From: Diacronema lutheri | Lineage: Eukaryota; Haptophyta; Pavlovophyceae; Pavlovales; Pavlovaceae | DNA length: 64,000 bases | Reading direction: 5' to 3' | NCBI GenBank assembly: GCA_019448385.1 | Contig: JAGTXO010000022.1 | Span: 7,501-71,500, forward strand | In this document: in pieces, positions 52,340-63,600 of the stretch | Numbering within the stretch: position 1 is the first letter of the stretch | Layout: each line of letters starts with the position of its first letter | Notes under the pieces: model-generated | Seen by the model: the letters and a program-made list of their open reading frames with translations, nothing else | What the model was told of the DNA's origin: nothing | The model's database searches: none | Translations under genes and position numbers: made by a program

Positions 52340-53095
52340 CTAGGCCTCGACGGCTGAGTTGGGGCAGTCGCGGCCGATGTGGCCAAACGCCGCGCAGCGG
52401 TAGCATTTGGGGCCCATGTCCTTCGAGACGCACTCAGAAGCGATGTGGCCCGTCTCGCCGCAGTTGAAGCAGCGCTGCCCGCGTCCGGGCTTGCGCGCCG
52501 GCCGCGACGCCACCGCCGCCTCGCCCTCCTCGGTTGGCGCGTTGGGGCAGTCGCGGCTGAGGTGCTCGGTCGAGCCGCAATTCCAGCATGCCTTGCCGGC
52601 GCCGCGCCCGCCCGCGGGAGCTGCGGCGGCGGCGCCGTCGCCGTTGCTCCGGGCGCGGGCGCCGCGGCCCTGCCTGCCGCCCGCGGCGCGCGGCGCCGCC
52701 GGCTCGCGCGGCGCCTGGGGCGCCTGCGACGCGCGCGGCTTGGCAAGAAGCTTCTCGAGCGACTCGACCGAGTGGTAGCCCGACGAGCGCCACGTCGCGC
52801 CCGAGTCGCCCGAGGCCTTGATCGCGCGCTCATTGTAAAAGACGTCGACGCAAATACCCGCCTGCGTCATGAAGAACAGCGTGCCCGTCGACGTGTCGTG
52901 CGGCTGCCGCTCCTCGAGGCCGTTGTTGACCGCGAGCTGGTAGACAAAGTTGGGGTCCGTCAGTTGCGGGTCGGCGACTGCGTTAGGGCACTCGCGGCTC
53001 ACGTGACCAACCTGACCGCAGCCGTAGCACGTCGGCTCTGCGTTCGCGCAGTCGCGCGCGATGTGCCCTTGCTCGCCGCAGTTGTAGCACCGCAT
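52340..53095 (-). CDS. CCHC zinc-knuckle nucleic-acid-binding protein (CNBP/GIS2-like)
   Basis: A single-exon 251-aa protein with five CX2CX4HX4C knuckles. Two are at the N-terminus (CYNCGEQGHIARDC from residue 3, CYGCGQVGHVSREC). Three are at the C-terminus (CWNCGSTEHLSRDC, CFNCGETGHIASEC, CYRCAAFGHIGRDC). The array matches CNBP/GIS2 proteins, which bind single-stranded G-rich DNA and RNA and act in translation. Between the groups lies about 110 aa unlike CNBP: a compact segment (GTLFFMTQAGICVDVFYNER, then SGATWRSSGYHSVESLEKLL) and an RGG-like Arg/Gly/Ala linker. The stop is at 52340. The start codon (MRCYNC) is 149 bp from the divergent CULT-domain gene. Confidence 0.9.
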   Translation of the reverse strand: MRCYNCGEQGHIARDCANAEPTCYGCGQVGHVSRECPNAVADPQLTDPNFVYQLAVNNGLEERQPHDTSTGTLFFMTQAGICVDVFYNERAIKASGDSGATWRSSGYHSVESLEKLLAKPRASQAPQAPREPAAPRAAGGRQGRGARARSNGDGAAAAAPAGGRGAGKACWNCGSTEHLSRDCPNAPTEEGEAAVASRPARKPGRGQRCFNCGETGHIASECVSKDMGPKCYRCAAFGHIGRDCPNSAVEA

Positions 53096-53244
53096 CTCGC
53101 CGCGAGGGTCGGAGGGGCCTGAGAGGGCGAGAAGTGGACAAGGGCGCCCTTGCGGTCTTATCGGGGCAAATGAACTCCCACGAGGCCCGTTTCATCCGGA
53201 CCGGCGTGCACGCAAGCCGGACTCCGCCATCGTGCCGCGCGGCC

Positions 53245-54218
53245 ATGGCGGGGGGTGAGGCGCCGGCGGCGCGCTCGCTGCTCTGCGCGCAATGCTTCGC
53301 GCCCATCTCCAGCGGGCGCGACGTTCGCACTGAGCGCCTACCGGAGAATGCGGCGTGCGTCTACGCGTACAACCTCGATCTGTCGCTCGGCGCTGCCGAC
53401 TTCTTCTGGTGCTATCAAATCTCGATGAGAATCGGCGGTCGTGCGGACGTGATCGCCATCGACGCCGAGCGCGTCGGGTCGCGCCTTGAGCCCGACAGCG
53501 CGCACGCGCTTCACGAGCCGCATGCGTTTACGCCGGCGGCCGAGCCCGACCGCGCGCACGCGCTTCTCGAGCCGCCTGCGCCCACGCCAGCGGCCGCGCC
53601 CGCTGCCGCTGGCGCGCCTGCCACGCTCGACGCCGCGCGCGCGCGCGCGCGCCGGCGGCGGCCGAGGCGACGGGCGCGGCGCCTGAGGTCTGGTTCCACG
53701 GGTACACGCACACACGCGCGCGCTGCCGAGCGTGCAAGGCGCACGTCGGCTGGCTCTTCGACCCGGTCGTGCCCGTCCAGTCCGCCACCTACGCGGGCCT
53801 CTTCCCGCCGGGCCTCGAGCCGCCGGCCAAGCCGTTTGTCGGGCTGATTGTGACCAAGCTCAAGCCGCACGACGCCGACGTGACGCTCAGCGCCGAGATC
53901 GACGCGTACGTCTGCGCGCCCGGCCACGAGAGCCTCGCCAACGACCTTGCAATTCCGGCCGAACTCCGGCTTGAGCTCACGATGGAGGACGCGCGGCACG
54001 ACATCGGCAACAAGAACGAGCGCTCACTCGTCGGCGCGCTGCTCATCGGCCAGCTCCAGCGCGCCATGTCCGAGCCACCCGACGGCGCGCCGGGCGTCGA
54101 GGCGCTCACCGCCGAGGAGCGCAAGAGCAAGGACGCGATGGACGCGCTCCGAAAGTTTACGATCGGGATGGCAAACAAGCTCGCCGACCACGACGACGAG
54201 AACGATGGCGACGACTGA
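53245..54218 (+). CDS. CULT-domain (cereblon-like) protein, one junction uncertain
   Basis: Starts at ATG 53245 (MAGGEAPAARSLLCAQCFAP, first CxxC), runs through VYAYNLDLSLGAADFFWCYQ, and changes frame in a GC-repeat region. The second part begins near 53667 (EVWFHGYTHTRARC) and continues CRACKAHVGWLFDP, the second CxxC and HxGW of CULT domains as in cereblon. One in-phase join is an intron at 53473-53666 (GTCGGG...GAG), but its donor and acceptor are weak. A real frameshift or repeat-length error at the GC run near 53640-53655 is the alternative. The skipped stretch holds two roughly 60-bp tandem units (EPDSAHALHEP, EPDRAHALLEP). The C-terminal 120 aa are acidic and helical with no known domain. 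CULT proteins bind small ligands or degrons. Confidence 0.65.
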
Positions 54219-54234
54219 GCGCCGTGGGGACGGA

Positions 54235-54249
54235 GGGGGGGGGGGGGGG
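54235..54249. repeat. Poly-G tract
   Basis: 15 consecutive G residues, 17 bp after the CULT-gene stop codon, between two convergent genes. Confidence 0.9.
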
Positions 54250-54307
54250 ATGCGGGTAGCTCACGCAATTACGACCGAAACTTCATTGCGGTGACAACGA
54301 ACGAAGC

Positions 54308-55636
54308 CTACTCGTACGCTGGGGCGCGATCGGCCGCCGGCCGCCGAACCGCCTCGAGAGCGGCGGTAAAGTCGTCCTCACCGATGCGCGCCTCATCGCC
54401 CCCGCGACGCAGCGCGCGCACCGCCGCCTCGTTGGTCAGCGCCGCGAGTTGCGCGCCCGACATACCGCGCGCGCGCCGCGCGACCGCGCCCAGGTCCGCG
54501 TCGATCGGCGCGTGCACGCGCTCGCAGTGCAGCCGCAAGATGCGCTCGCGCGCGCGCGCGCCGGGCAGGCGCAGCTGGATGACGCGGTCGAAGCGGCCGG
54601 GCCGTGTGAGCGCTCGGTCGAGCACCTCGTACCGGTTCGTCGCGGCGATGACGAGCACTCGCTCACCCGGCGCCGTCGGCGCGCCGGCGGGCGCGAGCGC
54701 ACCGTCCATGCATGTGAGGAGCTGCGTGAGCGTCGCGTCGTACTCGCGATGCGAGGCGCCGGAGAGGAGCGAGCCGCCGCGCTCGACGCCGAGCGCGTCG
54801 ATCTCGTCGATGAAGATCACCGCCGGCATGCGCGCGCGCGCGTCGCGCGCGCGCGCGAAGAGCTCGCGCACGTTGCGTGCCCCCTCGCCGACCCATGGCG
54901 CGTGGAACTCCGGCGCCGCGCGGGCAAAGAAGCGGACGCCGGCGTCGGCGGCGACGGCGCGCGCGAGGAGGGTCTTGCCCGTCCCCGGCGGCCCAACAAG
55001 CAGCACGCCGCGCGCCGGTCGGATCCCCAGCCGTTCGAACTTGTCCGGCGAGACGAGCATCTCGATCATCTCGCCGAGTTCGGCCGTCGCGCCTTCGAGC
55101 CCGGCGACGGCCGAGAAGCCAAAGCCGGGCGTGCCGCGCGCGGGCCGCGGGTCGCCGCCGCGCCGGCCGATGAACCCCTTGCTCCGCCGATGCTTGAGCC
55201 ACTCCGCCGCCAGCGCCGCCGCGAGGAAGACGGCAGGCGCGAGCAGGCTCGCGAGCGCGAGCAGGTCGACAGTCGGCGCCCCCGCCGTGCCGCGCGCGGC
55301 GCCGGAGGGGGACGCGGCGGCGAAGTCGACCTTGGAGCGTCCGAGCAGCTCAACGAGAGCCCACGGCGTGCCGCTCGGCAAAGGCGTGCACTGCCGCCGC
55401 TCGCCCCGCACCGTGTAGCCGATGGCATCCGGCCCGATCCGCACGTCCGCAACGCCGGCCTTGTCGCTCGCGGCGCGCAAGAAGTCGGCGTAGCTCGTGA
55501 GGCGCGGCGCTTCGAGCCGCTGCGCGCGCGACGGCAGCGTAGGCGCGCGCAGCCAGCCGGACCGCCGCTCCTCCTCGCCGCCTGCCGCGCACCACAGCGC
55601 GCACGCGAGCGCGCACGCCGCGAGCGCGCGATCCAT
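54308..55636 (-). CDS. FtsH-like AAA ATPase lacking the peptidase domain
   Basis: 442 aa, single exon. It has a signal peptide (MDRALAACALACALWCAAG), an FtsH-extracellular-like region (TSYADFLRAASDKAGVADVR), one transmembrane segment (LLALASLLAPAVFLAAALAA) and then a complete AAA domain. Walker A GPPGTGKT is at about 213-220, Walker B VIFIDEIDAL at about 270, and the second region of homology ATNRYEVLDRALTRPGRFDR at about 322. After the AAA lid (DEARIGEDDFTAALEAV) the protein stops. The M41 HEXXH peptidase domain of FtsH is missing, and no trace of it lies before the convergent neighbour. It resembles inactive FtsHi-type proteins of chloroplasts in lacking proteolysis, but here the whole domain is absent. 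An unfoldase or assembly role is inferred. Confidence 0.88.
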   Translation of the reverse strand: MDRALAACALACALWCAAGGEEERRSGWLRAPTLPSRAQRLEAPRLTSYADFLRAASDKAGVADVRIGPDAIGYTVRGERRQCTPLPSGTPWALVELLGRSKVDFAAASPSGAARGTAGAPTVDLLALASLLAPAVFLAAALAAEWLKHRRSKGFIGRRGGDPRPARGTPGFGFSAVAGLEGATAELGEMIEMLVSPDKFERLGIRPARGVLLVGPPGTGKTLLARAVAADAGVRFFARAAPEFHAPWVGEGARNVRELFARARDARARMPAVIFIDEIDALGVERGGSLLSGASHREYDATLTQLLTCMDGALAPAGAPTAPGERVLVIAATNRYEVLDRALTRPGRFDRVIQLRLPGARARERILRLHCERVHAPIDADLGAVARRARGMSGAQLAALTNEAAVRALRRGGDEARIGEDDFTAALEAVRRPAADRAPAYE

Positions 55637-55842
55637 CCCCTCCCTCCCTTTCTTTTCTTGCGAGGTTTTCAGCGTTCTCCCTTCGCTGCGCTGGCGTCAG
55701 TGACGCGTCGCCTCGCAACGATGGCCGCGCGTGACGATGTGACGTGACGTTCGTCACCGTCGCGGCATCGCGTGACGGTGACGAGTGACGGTCGCGAAGA
55801 TCGTCGCGACGATGAGCGCCGGCACACTTCCAACAGCCATGT

Positions 55843-55926
55843 CGCCAGTAACCGCGAGCGCGCCGTAGGCGTCTTCCCGGGGAGACGCCTACGGCGACGC
55901 CCCCCCACTCGCGGCGGCTACTGGCG
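55843..55926. repeat. Subterminal hairpin in hAT copy 2
   Basis: Identical to the structure in copy 1: perfect 14-bp arms at 55861-55874 and 55883-55896, with imperfect outer arms. Confidence 0.85.
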
Positions 55927-56227
55927 TCGCCCACGACCACGTCTCGAAGCTGCGCCATGAAGCCGCTCTTAACCTGCTCGCCTCGCTCGCTCGCAATTGC
56001 GCTGGGACGTTCGCGCGGCGCCAGGACGCGGAAATCTTTTGCTCCGTGCTCGCCGGCGTGCCGCCGGCCGGGCGCGCAGCTCTGCGGTCTCGGTGCGTGC
56101 TCACCGTCGATATTGTCGTCGTGCTCAATGGCATGGCCTTGGCGCCCCAGCTCGCGCAGACACCGTGCGAGCTTAAGTCGAACTCGTACTGCCCCACGCG
56201 CTACGACCAGTCGGACACGCGTCGCTG

Positions 56228-57368
56228 TCAGGCCGCTGAGAGCGGCGGGCGGCGGCCGTCGGCGGCAAACGGCGGCGCGAGGGCGCCCAGCTCGACGGGG
56301 TGCCCTACGAGCGTGCGCTGCAAGGTCGCCACCTGCCGCCAACCGCGCGCAACATTTGCGTCCGCGTCCAGCTCCGCCTTTGTGGGCACGTCGGCGGGCC
56401 GAGCGGCATTCGACTCGTCGGATGCACCTTCTGGCCCGAGCGCACGCGCGTCATGGCCGCGCGCGAGCGCGACGACCGCGTGCGTGATCGCGCCGCGCAG
56501 CCGCTCCGCCGCCTTCGCGTGCTCGCCGCGCTCGACGAGACGGAGCGCAAGCGCAGCTTCGCCGCCACCGCCGCCGCCGCCGCCGGCCAGGCGTTCGTGC
56601 TGTTCGTCAACGGACGGAGCGTCGGCGGGGGCGTCGGGCGTCGCGGCCGCGCGCGCCACGTCGTCCGCCACGCACGGGCGCAGCGCCTCGCGCGCGGCGC
56701 ACGCGGCGACGCTCGCGCTCACCGCGGCGCTGACCGGCGCGCCGTCCATGCCGGCATCGTCGCCAGCACCTACGAGCTGGCGCGCGTGTACCGCGAGCGC
56801 CTGCAAGCGTTGCGTGCGCTCCGCGGCGAAGAGAGAGAGCAGGAGCTGCGCGGATGAGCGCGCTGCGGCGCCGAGCCCGCGTGCGCCATCCGCGCCGGCC
56901 GAGCCGAGCGCGCGCAGCGTGGCAGACGCGTCGCCGTCATTGGCCGCGCACGCGGCTGCGCGCAGCGCGGCGGCGGCGGGCAGCGCGGCGGCGGCTTCGG
57001 CGGCTGTCGAGATCGCCGGCGCGCCTGCGCCGTCCGCGCCGTCCGCCGCGAGCTCGGCGAGGGCTGCGAACCGCACGGCCGCGCCGTCGAGGTCGCCCGC
57101 GATAATCCGCGCGATCGCGCAGCGCGGCGCGCGGCGGCGGCGCGCTGGCCACGGAGGGGAAGCCTGCGTCGAGCGCTCCGGCGAGCGCGGCACGCGCGTC
57201 GGCGCACGTGCCAACGGGGGCGTCGGCGTCGAGCGCGCGCGCGGCGCGGCGCGCGACGTCGGCGGCGCGCGCGCAGCCGAGCGCGTCCGAGCGGCGCGCG
57301 GACTCTAAGCCGAGCGTCTCGGCACACGCCGTGCACACGTCGGCGATGCGCGCGAGCTCGGTGCGCAT
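56228..57368 (-). CDS. Possible accessory protein of hAT copy 2
   Basis: Same frames and candidate 52-bp intron (57164-57215) as in copy 1. A few substitutions leave the frame open. Function and reality remain uncertain, for the reasons given for the copy 1 frame at 20227-21367. Confidence 0.35.
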
Positions 57369-57749
57369 CGCCGACGCACCGTGCGCGCCGGGCGCGTCGG
57401 CTTGACATGGAAGCCTGCGGCGTTGTGGACGGCGCTTGCCGCCGGCGCAGCGACGGCGGTCGGATCGCGGTGCGGGGTAGGTGCGTGGGGGTGTCCACCC
57501 CTACCGCGTCATGCCGCGTCCTTGCCGCTACAGTCGTCCCGGCGTGCACAGGGTTAGCGCTCTGCCTGCGGACGTGCGCTGCGCGCTCTCTGCCGCTCAC
57601 TACGTTCGTTGCCCCGCGGCCAAGTTCCCGCCCATCGCAGAAATGAAAGTGTCCTTAGCCACACTTACTTTAATGTGATTTGAGACGACGACGCATCCGA
57701 CTGGACAGCGGGAACAGGAGCACGTGCGCAGAGCGAGGAGTCACCGAAT

Positions 57750-60454
57750 CTAACTTATGACGATGCTCTTTCCGACCTCGGGGTAGGTGCGTCGCATGTA
57801 GCACATAAAGCGCTTGTTCATGCGTAGGATGACAAGCCTTTCGAGCTCCTCGTGGCCAAGGAGCGAGTTGCCGTCCGTCAGCACGGTGTTGGCGCACGAC
57901 AGCATGCGCTCGCAGAAGCTCTCAGCCACGAGCGAGCCGACCTGGCCCCACGAGCGGCTCGCCATCAGCGGGATGTAGCCAAAGGTCGGATGCTTGTCGA
58001 TGGTGCCGTTGTTGAGCAGCTTGCCGCGGTAGAATCTGCCGAGCGGCAGGCCGACGAGATCGTCGACCACATCGGGGCGCCGCGAAATCTCGCAGCCGGG
58101 AAACTCGACGGCGAGGTTGATTTGCGTGCGCAGCCAGGCATCGACCTGCGTCGTCACCCGCTCGCGCAGCGCGTGCTCGAGCGCGGCGTGGTTGGTCTGC
58201 TCGTCGGACAGCTGCGCCTGCGCGAGCGGCGTCCAACTACTCTCGAGCGCATGCGGCGCGCCGCGCGTTGGCGTGAGCGGCACGCTCGCGGCTGCTGGGA
58301 AGGCAGCAGCTGCTGGAAGGGGCGCAGCAGCGGCAGCGGCCGCTTCCGCGTTAAACCTGTCGACCTGCTTCTCGAACTTGATCATCTCATTGATGAGGAG
58401 CGCGCGCGCAGCTTTTCGCTCGCTGACGGAGAAATGACTGCAGCCCTTGGTGCGCACGTCCAGCACAGTGGCGAGCTGCTCGCGCGGCGTGATGGTGATC
58501 CGCGCGTCGGAGACTGGCTCCTCGATGTCCTTGCCGCAAAACCGGCGCTGAAATTCGACGAGTGCGCGCTTCAGGCACTCCTTGCCAAGCGGCGTCATGT
58601 CCGCGACGTCGCACATCTCGCGCGCGTGCTCAACCGAAGAACCGGCAGACACCTTGTCCCTCTTGATGATCGCAACTGCGCGACGGGCGACAAAAGCGCA
58701 CGCCAGGTGGTCAAGCCAGCACGCAAACGCCCGGGGCGCAATCAGCGCGCGCGCACGCTGGTTGCTTTTCAGCGCTGCCTCGAGCTTGAGAAGCACGAGG
58801 GGGACGTACGGGCCCACAAACATCTTCTCCTTCTGCGCGAGCGTGGTCAGGTGCTTGGTCTGGTTGAGGACGGCCTCGAACTCGCGAGCAGTCTGCCACT
58901 GTACGTCAGTCAGCTGCGGGCACGTGTCCTTGACCTGGTCAAACTGGCTCATGTGCGTCGCGAGCGGGCGCTCCATCCGCACGACTGACTTGAGGAGCAT
59001 GTGCGTCGCGAGCGGGCGCTCCATCCGCACGACTGACTTGAGGAGCATGAGGCGTGAGGCGACTCGCGTCGTAGTGAGGTCGACCGCCAGCTTGATTTCG
59101 GGCGCCTAAAGGGATAGTAAGGGGCAATTGGTCGCAAATCAATTCACGCCGCACACGTCGCGTCGCGCGCGCGGCCTTTGCTGGGAGCGCGCCGCACCTT
59201 CAGTACGCGCGCCATGTCGTGGAGGACCGAGAGGCGGCTGCTGTAGCTGAACCACACGGCGAGCTTGTGGATCCGGTTGATGAGCACCTGCCCCTCCTTA
59301 AAGGGATTGACGACTCTGCCCTTCTTGGAGCGCACGAGGTCGCCGATGGCCGACTTGCCAACCTTGTCGCCGTCGTGCATCAAGCACACGTTGCTGTCGA
59401 GGACATCGAGCTCGTTGCCAACTCCTGCAGCTGCTCGGTCGGACGTGACGACGCCAATGAGCTCGCTGAGCTCGATTCCGGCGAGCGCCTCGATGCGCGA
59501 CTGCAGCGTGTCCGCGACGGTCACGTTGGTGTTGTCCCTGTCGTGCCGGACGAACACGATCGCGACGACCATGTTGCTGTCGAAGTCGGGCGGGATGAAC
59601 TGCAAGCCGGCCGCCTGATACTTGGCGTGGTTGGCGAGAGTGCCGCCGTCGTGGATGAGCTGCATGAACGGATTGCCCTTAGCCTCCTCGTGCATCTTCT
59701 TAATGAGGAAGATGAGGTACGCTTCGAAGCACGCGAACTCAGCGTTCACGTAGTCGGTGAGCTGCTTGGACGTGAGCAAGGCAGGTTTGTGCTCGTCGGT
59801 ACTGAACAGCGAGAGCATCGTCTTATACTCCTCGGCGTCGAACGTGCGCTTCGAGATGAGCTGCGGCGTGTATATGTAGAATCGCGCCTGCCCCGCGAGC
59901 TGCTTGCGCGCGCGGTCCGCCGCAAAGTGCGCGTCAAGCTTTCCCTGGGAGCGCTTGCCTAGCGCGGTGAGGCTGGAGACAGCCGCGCCGTCCGCACGTG
60001 CGCCCGCGCTCCCGAGCGCCTCCATGTCCGACGCGAGCCTCGCTCTCTTGGCGTCAAAGCGCGCTGCGCCCGCCGCGCCCCCGTCCGTCGTGGCCGAGTG
60101 GAACTCACGCAGGTGCTGACCGGCGGCCGAGGTGACGAGGCGATTGTTCTTCTTGTCAATCGAGCAACGCAAGATTGTGTTGCACCTCTTGTCGAGCCCG
60201 ACGACCACGTTGCAAATGCAATTGCCCACTTTGTGCCACGACTTGGGCGCATCGTCGGCGAGCAGGTTGACGTCGTCCCAAACCTTGGATTTGACGCCCG
60301 GCGGCGGCGCATGGACGTAGAGCGATGGGACGGGTACACCATTGCGCTCGGGCAGCGGCGCATCCGCCGCTGCCGCCGGCGCTGTCGCCGCCGCCGCCGT
60401 CGCCGCCGCCGCCGCTGCCGGCGCTGCGGCCCGCCCGATGAGGTGAGCGCGCAT
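57750..60454 (-). CDS. hAT transposase, copy 2 (full-length)
   Basis: Exons 60454-59198 and 59105-57750 with a 92-bp intron (59106-59197, GTGCGG...TTTAG) give 870 aa. The domains match copy 1: BED-like finger, catalytic TSDRAA and CLMHDGDK (CxxH), hAT C-terminal dimerisation signature. Where copy 1 stops, this copy continues MCYMRRTYPEVGKSIVIS to a later stop, so it is the better candidate for an active enzyme. It also carries the tandem 16-residue duplication after the splice. It is probably expressed from within the element and excises or integrates both copies through their shared ends. Confidence 0.9.
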
Positions 60455-60672
60455 CGTCGCTTTCGTCGCGACTTCGTCGCGACCGTCGCGCTGCAAGTGA
60501 CGAAATCGTCGGCGTCGCCACCGTCACTGTCTCACGCTGTGACGGGCAGTCGCGACCGTCACTGGACGCGAGCAGCGAAGATCGTCGCGAAGATTTTAGT
60601 GACTGGAGAACTCTGTCAGGTTTTCACTTTCCCTAGCTAGTCGTCGGATTGCCCACTCACCACGCGGCAGAC

Positions 60673-63600
60673 TCAGACGCCATCGGAGCGTGCACGGCGC
60701 GTGCCGCTCGGCTCACGGCCGCCCTGCGACGCGGACGGCGTGGCCGCGCCCGACGTGGCCGCGCCTGACAGCGCGGACAGCATGGCCGCGCCCGACGGCG
60801 GCTGCTGCGACGGCAGCCTGCCGGCCGCCGCCGGCAAGGCCTCGGGCGCGCGGCCCGAGTTTTCTCGTTCTGGGTCGCGCTCGCGCTCGCGCTCGCGCGC
60901 GCCCGTCTCTTGCTTCCTCGCCGCGCCGGTCTCCGCCTTGCGCCGCCCCTGCGCCGCGTCCTTCTGGGCCGCATGCGCGAACGCCGGCTGCACGGGCAAT
61001 GCGGGCGGCCGTTCGACGAGCGGCGGCGCGAGCACGAGCCCCATGCCTTCTGCGCTGCCGAGCACCAGCGCGTGGCGCGTGGCGACGAGCTCCCACGCGA
61101 GCGGCGAGATGCAATCGTCCGGCATGGCCGGGTCATGCATGCGCGTCTCGCGTAACGCCTCCAAGAAGAGCGACTCGGTCTCGTCGGCCGAGACAGATCG
61201 CTTCGCCGCCGACAGCTTGAGCGCTCGCTGCACGAGCTGCGAGAACTCGTCGACGCTGAACACGCCGTCGCCCTTGAGGTCCGTGGCAATGTATAGGTCA
61301 CGCAGCGGGCGCGCCTCTTCCCGCCGCAGCGCGAGGTGCGCGCGCAGCAGCATCTCGACGAGATCGTCGATCGCGAGTGCGGGCACTTTGGTCGGCGTCC
61401 GTCGAACGCCCTCGGGCGGGTGGAGCGCGCGCTCGGCGCCGGTTGATTCGAAGCGGGTGAGCATCGCGTCGAGCGGCTCGGCTGCTGGCCCCTTCTCCAG
61501 CCGCTTCCCTATCCAGATGCTGATCTGCGACTCGAGCGAGAGCGGAAGGTCCATTTGAACGAGGAGCGTCGGCGCGTCGACGAGGGCGTACGCGCCGTGC
61601 GAGCCCGCCGTCAGCGCGTCGTCGTCGGCGTTGGCGAGCAGCGCCACACGCCGCTCGGCGGACATGGACGCGAGCTCGTCATTCTCGTCGTCCATCGCCT
61701 CCGCCATCTCGAGCGCCGACGTCGTCGCGGCGGTCACCGCGACTGCGTCCAACTTGGCGTCGATGAGCGCGTCTCCGCTCATCGCATCGCTCAGCTCGTG
61801 CGTCGCGTACGCGGTCGAGTAGGCCTTGCGCACGATGGCGAAGGCCTGGCGCGGGATGCACACGCAAGAAGAGGGGGGCGAGGTGAGGATGGGGTGCGTG
61901 TGGGTGCGGGGACCAATCGTTGCACGGGGCAAAGCTCGCGCTGTCAAAGGCGCGCACGGCCGCGCGCAGGCGCGCGAGCGCGAACGCTCGTCGCGTCCGC
62001 GGCACGGCGCGCGCGCGCGCCTACGCGCGCGCACCTCGGCGGTCGCGGCCTCGCCGAGCAGCCCGGCGAGCTGCGCGAATATGCGCACGCGCGCATGCAG
62101 CCTGAAGTGCGTTTGCACAGAGAGGAGCAGATCCGAAACGTTTGCGAGCGCGTGCGAGCGCTTGCCGTGGGTGCGTACCATCCATCGCCACACAAAGGCG
62201 GGAAACGACGAGTGCTGCTCGGCGGGCAAGGAGTCGCCCGCGAGCGCGCGCGCCTCGATCAGCACAGCGATCAGCTGCAGGGTCTTGCGCAGAGAAAGCT
62301 CAGTCGCCAGCGCCTCGCCCGCCCACGTCAGTCTCGCCCATTCGGGCGGCAAGCGCAGCCACACCTGCGCGTCGGGCTCGATGCCCTCGAGCCGCGCCGC
62401 GCGGCTCGGCGCGGGGAGCAACCCGCCCGCCGCGTCCGCCTGCGCGCGCAGCTCGTTCGCGTCGGTGCCGTACTCGTCGTCGTTGTCCTCGCCGTACACC
62501 GCAGCCGCACCCCCTGCGCGTAACGGCGCGCCCTGCCCCGGCAGCGCGCCACCAACGCCAAGCACGGGCTTGGACGCGGCGCGCGCGAGCGCCGAGCGCT
62601 CGCCGCTGCCGAGCCGCGCGCGCGCCGGCCGCTCAACGTGACGAAGCTGCACCGCTGCAAGCCTGAGCTCGCCCCCGCCCCATCGCTCGCTCATGCGCGT
62701 GAGGCAATCAAGGCGATCAGGCTCGTTCAGCAGTCTGTACAGCTGCGCGATGTGCAGCGCCGCGCGTCGCCCGCCCCACGCGTCGATCGCGCGGTGAAGG
62801 ATTGACGGCGTCGCCTCCGCGTCCGCGCTCGCGAGGTCGGCGCCGAGCGCGACGCCGCGCGCCTGCGCGGGCGCGGCGGCGACGACATTGGTCAGCAGCT
62901 CCGCCCAGTCGCGCGTCGTCGTCGTCGTCGACTCGGGCTCGAGCGTGACGAGGAGGGGGAGCGGCGGTTTCCAGTAGTCCACGTCATCGCGCTCGCCCGT
63001 GTACGCACCGACCGTCACGCCGCCGGTGTCGCCTCCGCCCGCGCTCGCGTCCGCGACGCCCAACGCGGGCGTCGAGCCGGAGTCTGCGCGCGCGAGCTCA
63101 CGCTGCCGGTTTGCCGCGCGCAGCCTGTCAAGCGTCGAGAGGTTGGCCGCGGCGGCCGCGTCGGCCGTGGCCTTGTCGCGCGCGGTGACGATCTGCAGGG
63201 ACCACGCGTGCGCGTCGCTCTCGGTCATCTCCGCGAGCAGCTCGGCGCGCACGGCGGGCTCCCAGCTGCGGATCGCCTGTAGCAGCAGCTCGATGAGCAC
63301 TTCGGGCTCGACAACGTTGAGCAGCTCAATCACGATGGGCGCCAGGACGGTCGACGAGACACGCAGGAGCCGCGACCCGCGCACGAGCGACTCGACAACC
63401 TTCGCGACTTGGTGCGGCTCGAGGCCATTGCCAATCTCGAGCATCCACGCGACGCCGTCGCTGGGCGGCAGCGACTTTGCGACGGCGGGGAGCAGAGCGG
63501 CCCATTCGCGCGCGTGGAGCGCCCGGATCATCCGGCCGAGCGCCATCGCGCGCGCTCCGTCCGCTTGCGCGTCGACGAGCGCGGCGAGCGCGGTGGCGCG

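Larger units (their letters stand above)
55670..60615 (-). mobile_element. hAT-type DNA transposon, copy 2
   Basis: 4946 bp, same orientation as copy 1 and about 99.7% identical by eye. Its right terminal repeat has one mismatch (GGAGAACTCTG). An AGGTTTT(C) direct repeat abuts the left end and recurs 2 bp beyond the right end (60618-60625), a probable target-site duplication with a 2-bp offset. It is inserted just upstream of the FtsH-like gene start (about 33 bp) and downstream of the EF-hand gene stop. It lacks a 4-bp CCTT duplication that copy 1 has near 21659. Confidence 0.92.

Noticed and set aside
51364-52357. Several 150-260 aa frames on both strands
   Set aside because: All Arg/Ala/Pro-rich with no motif, no consistent start and mutual overlap; treated as intergenic.
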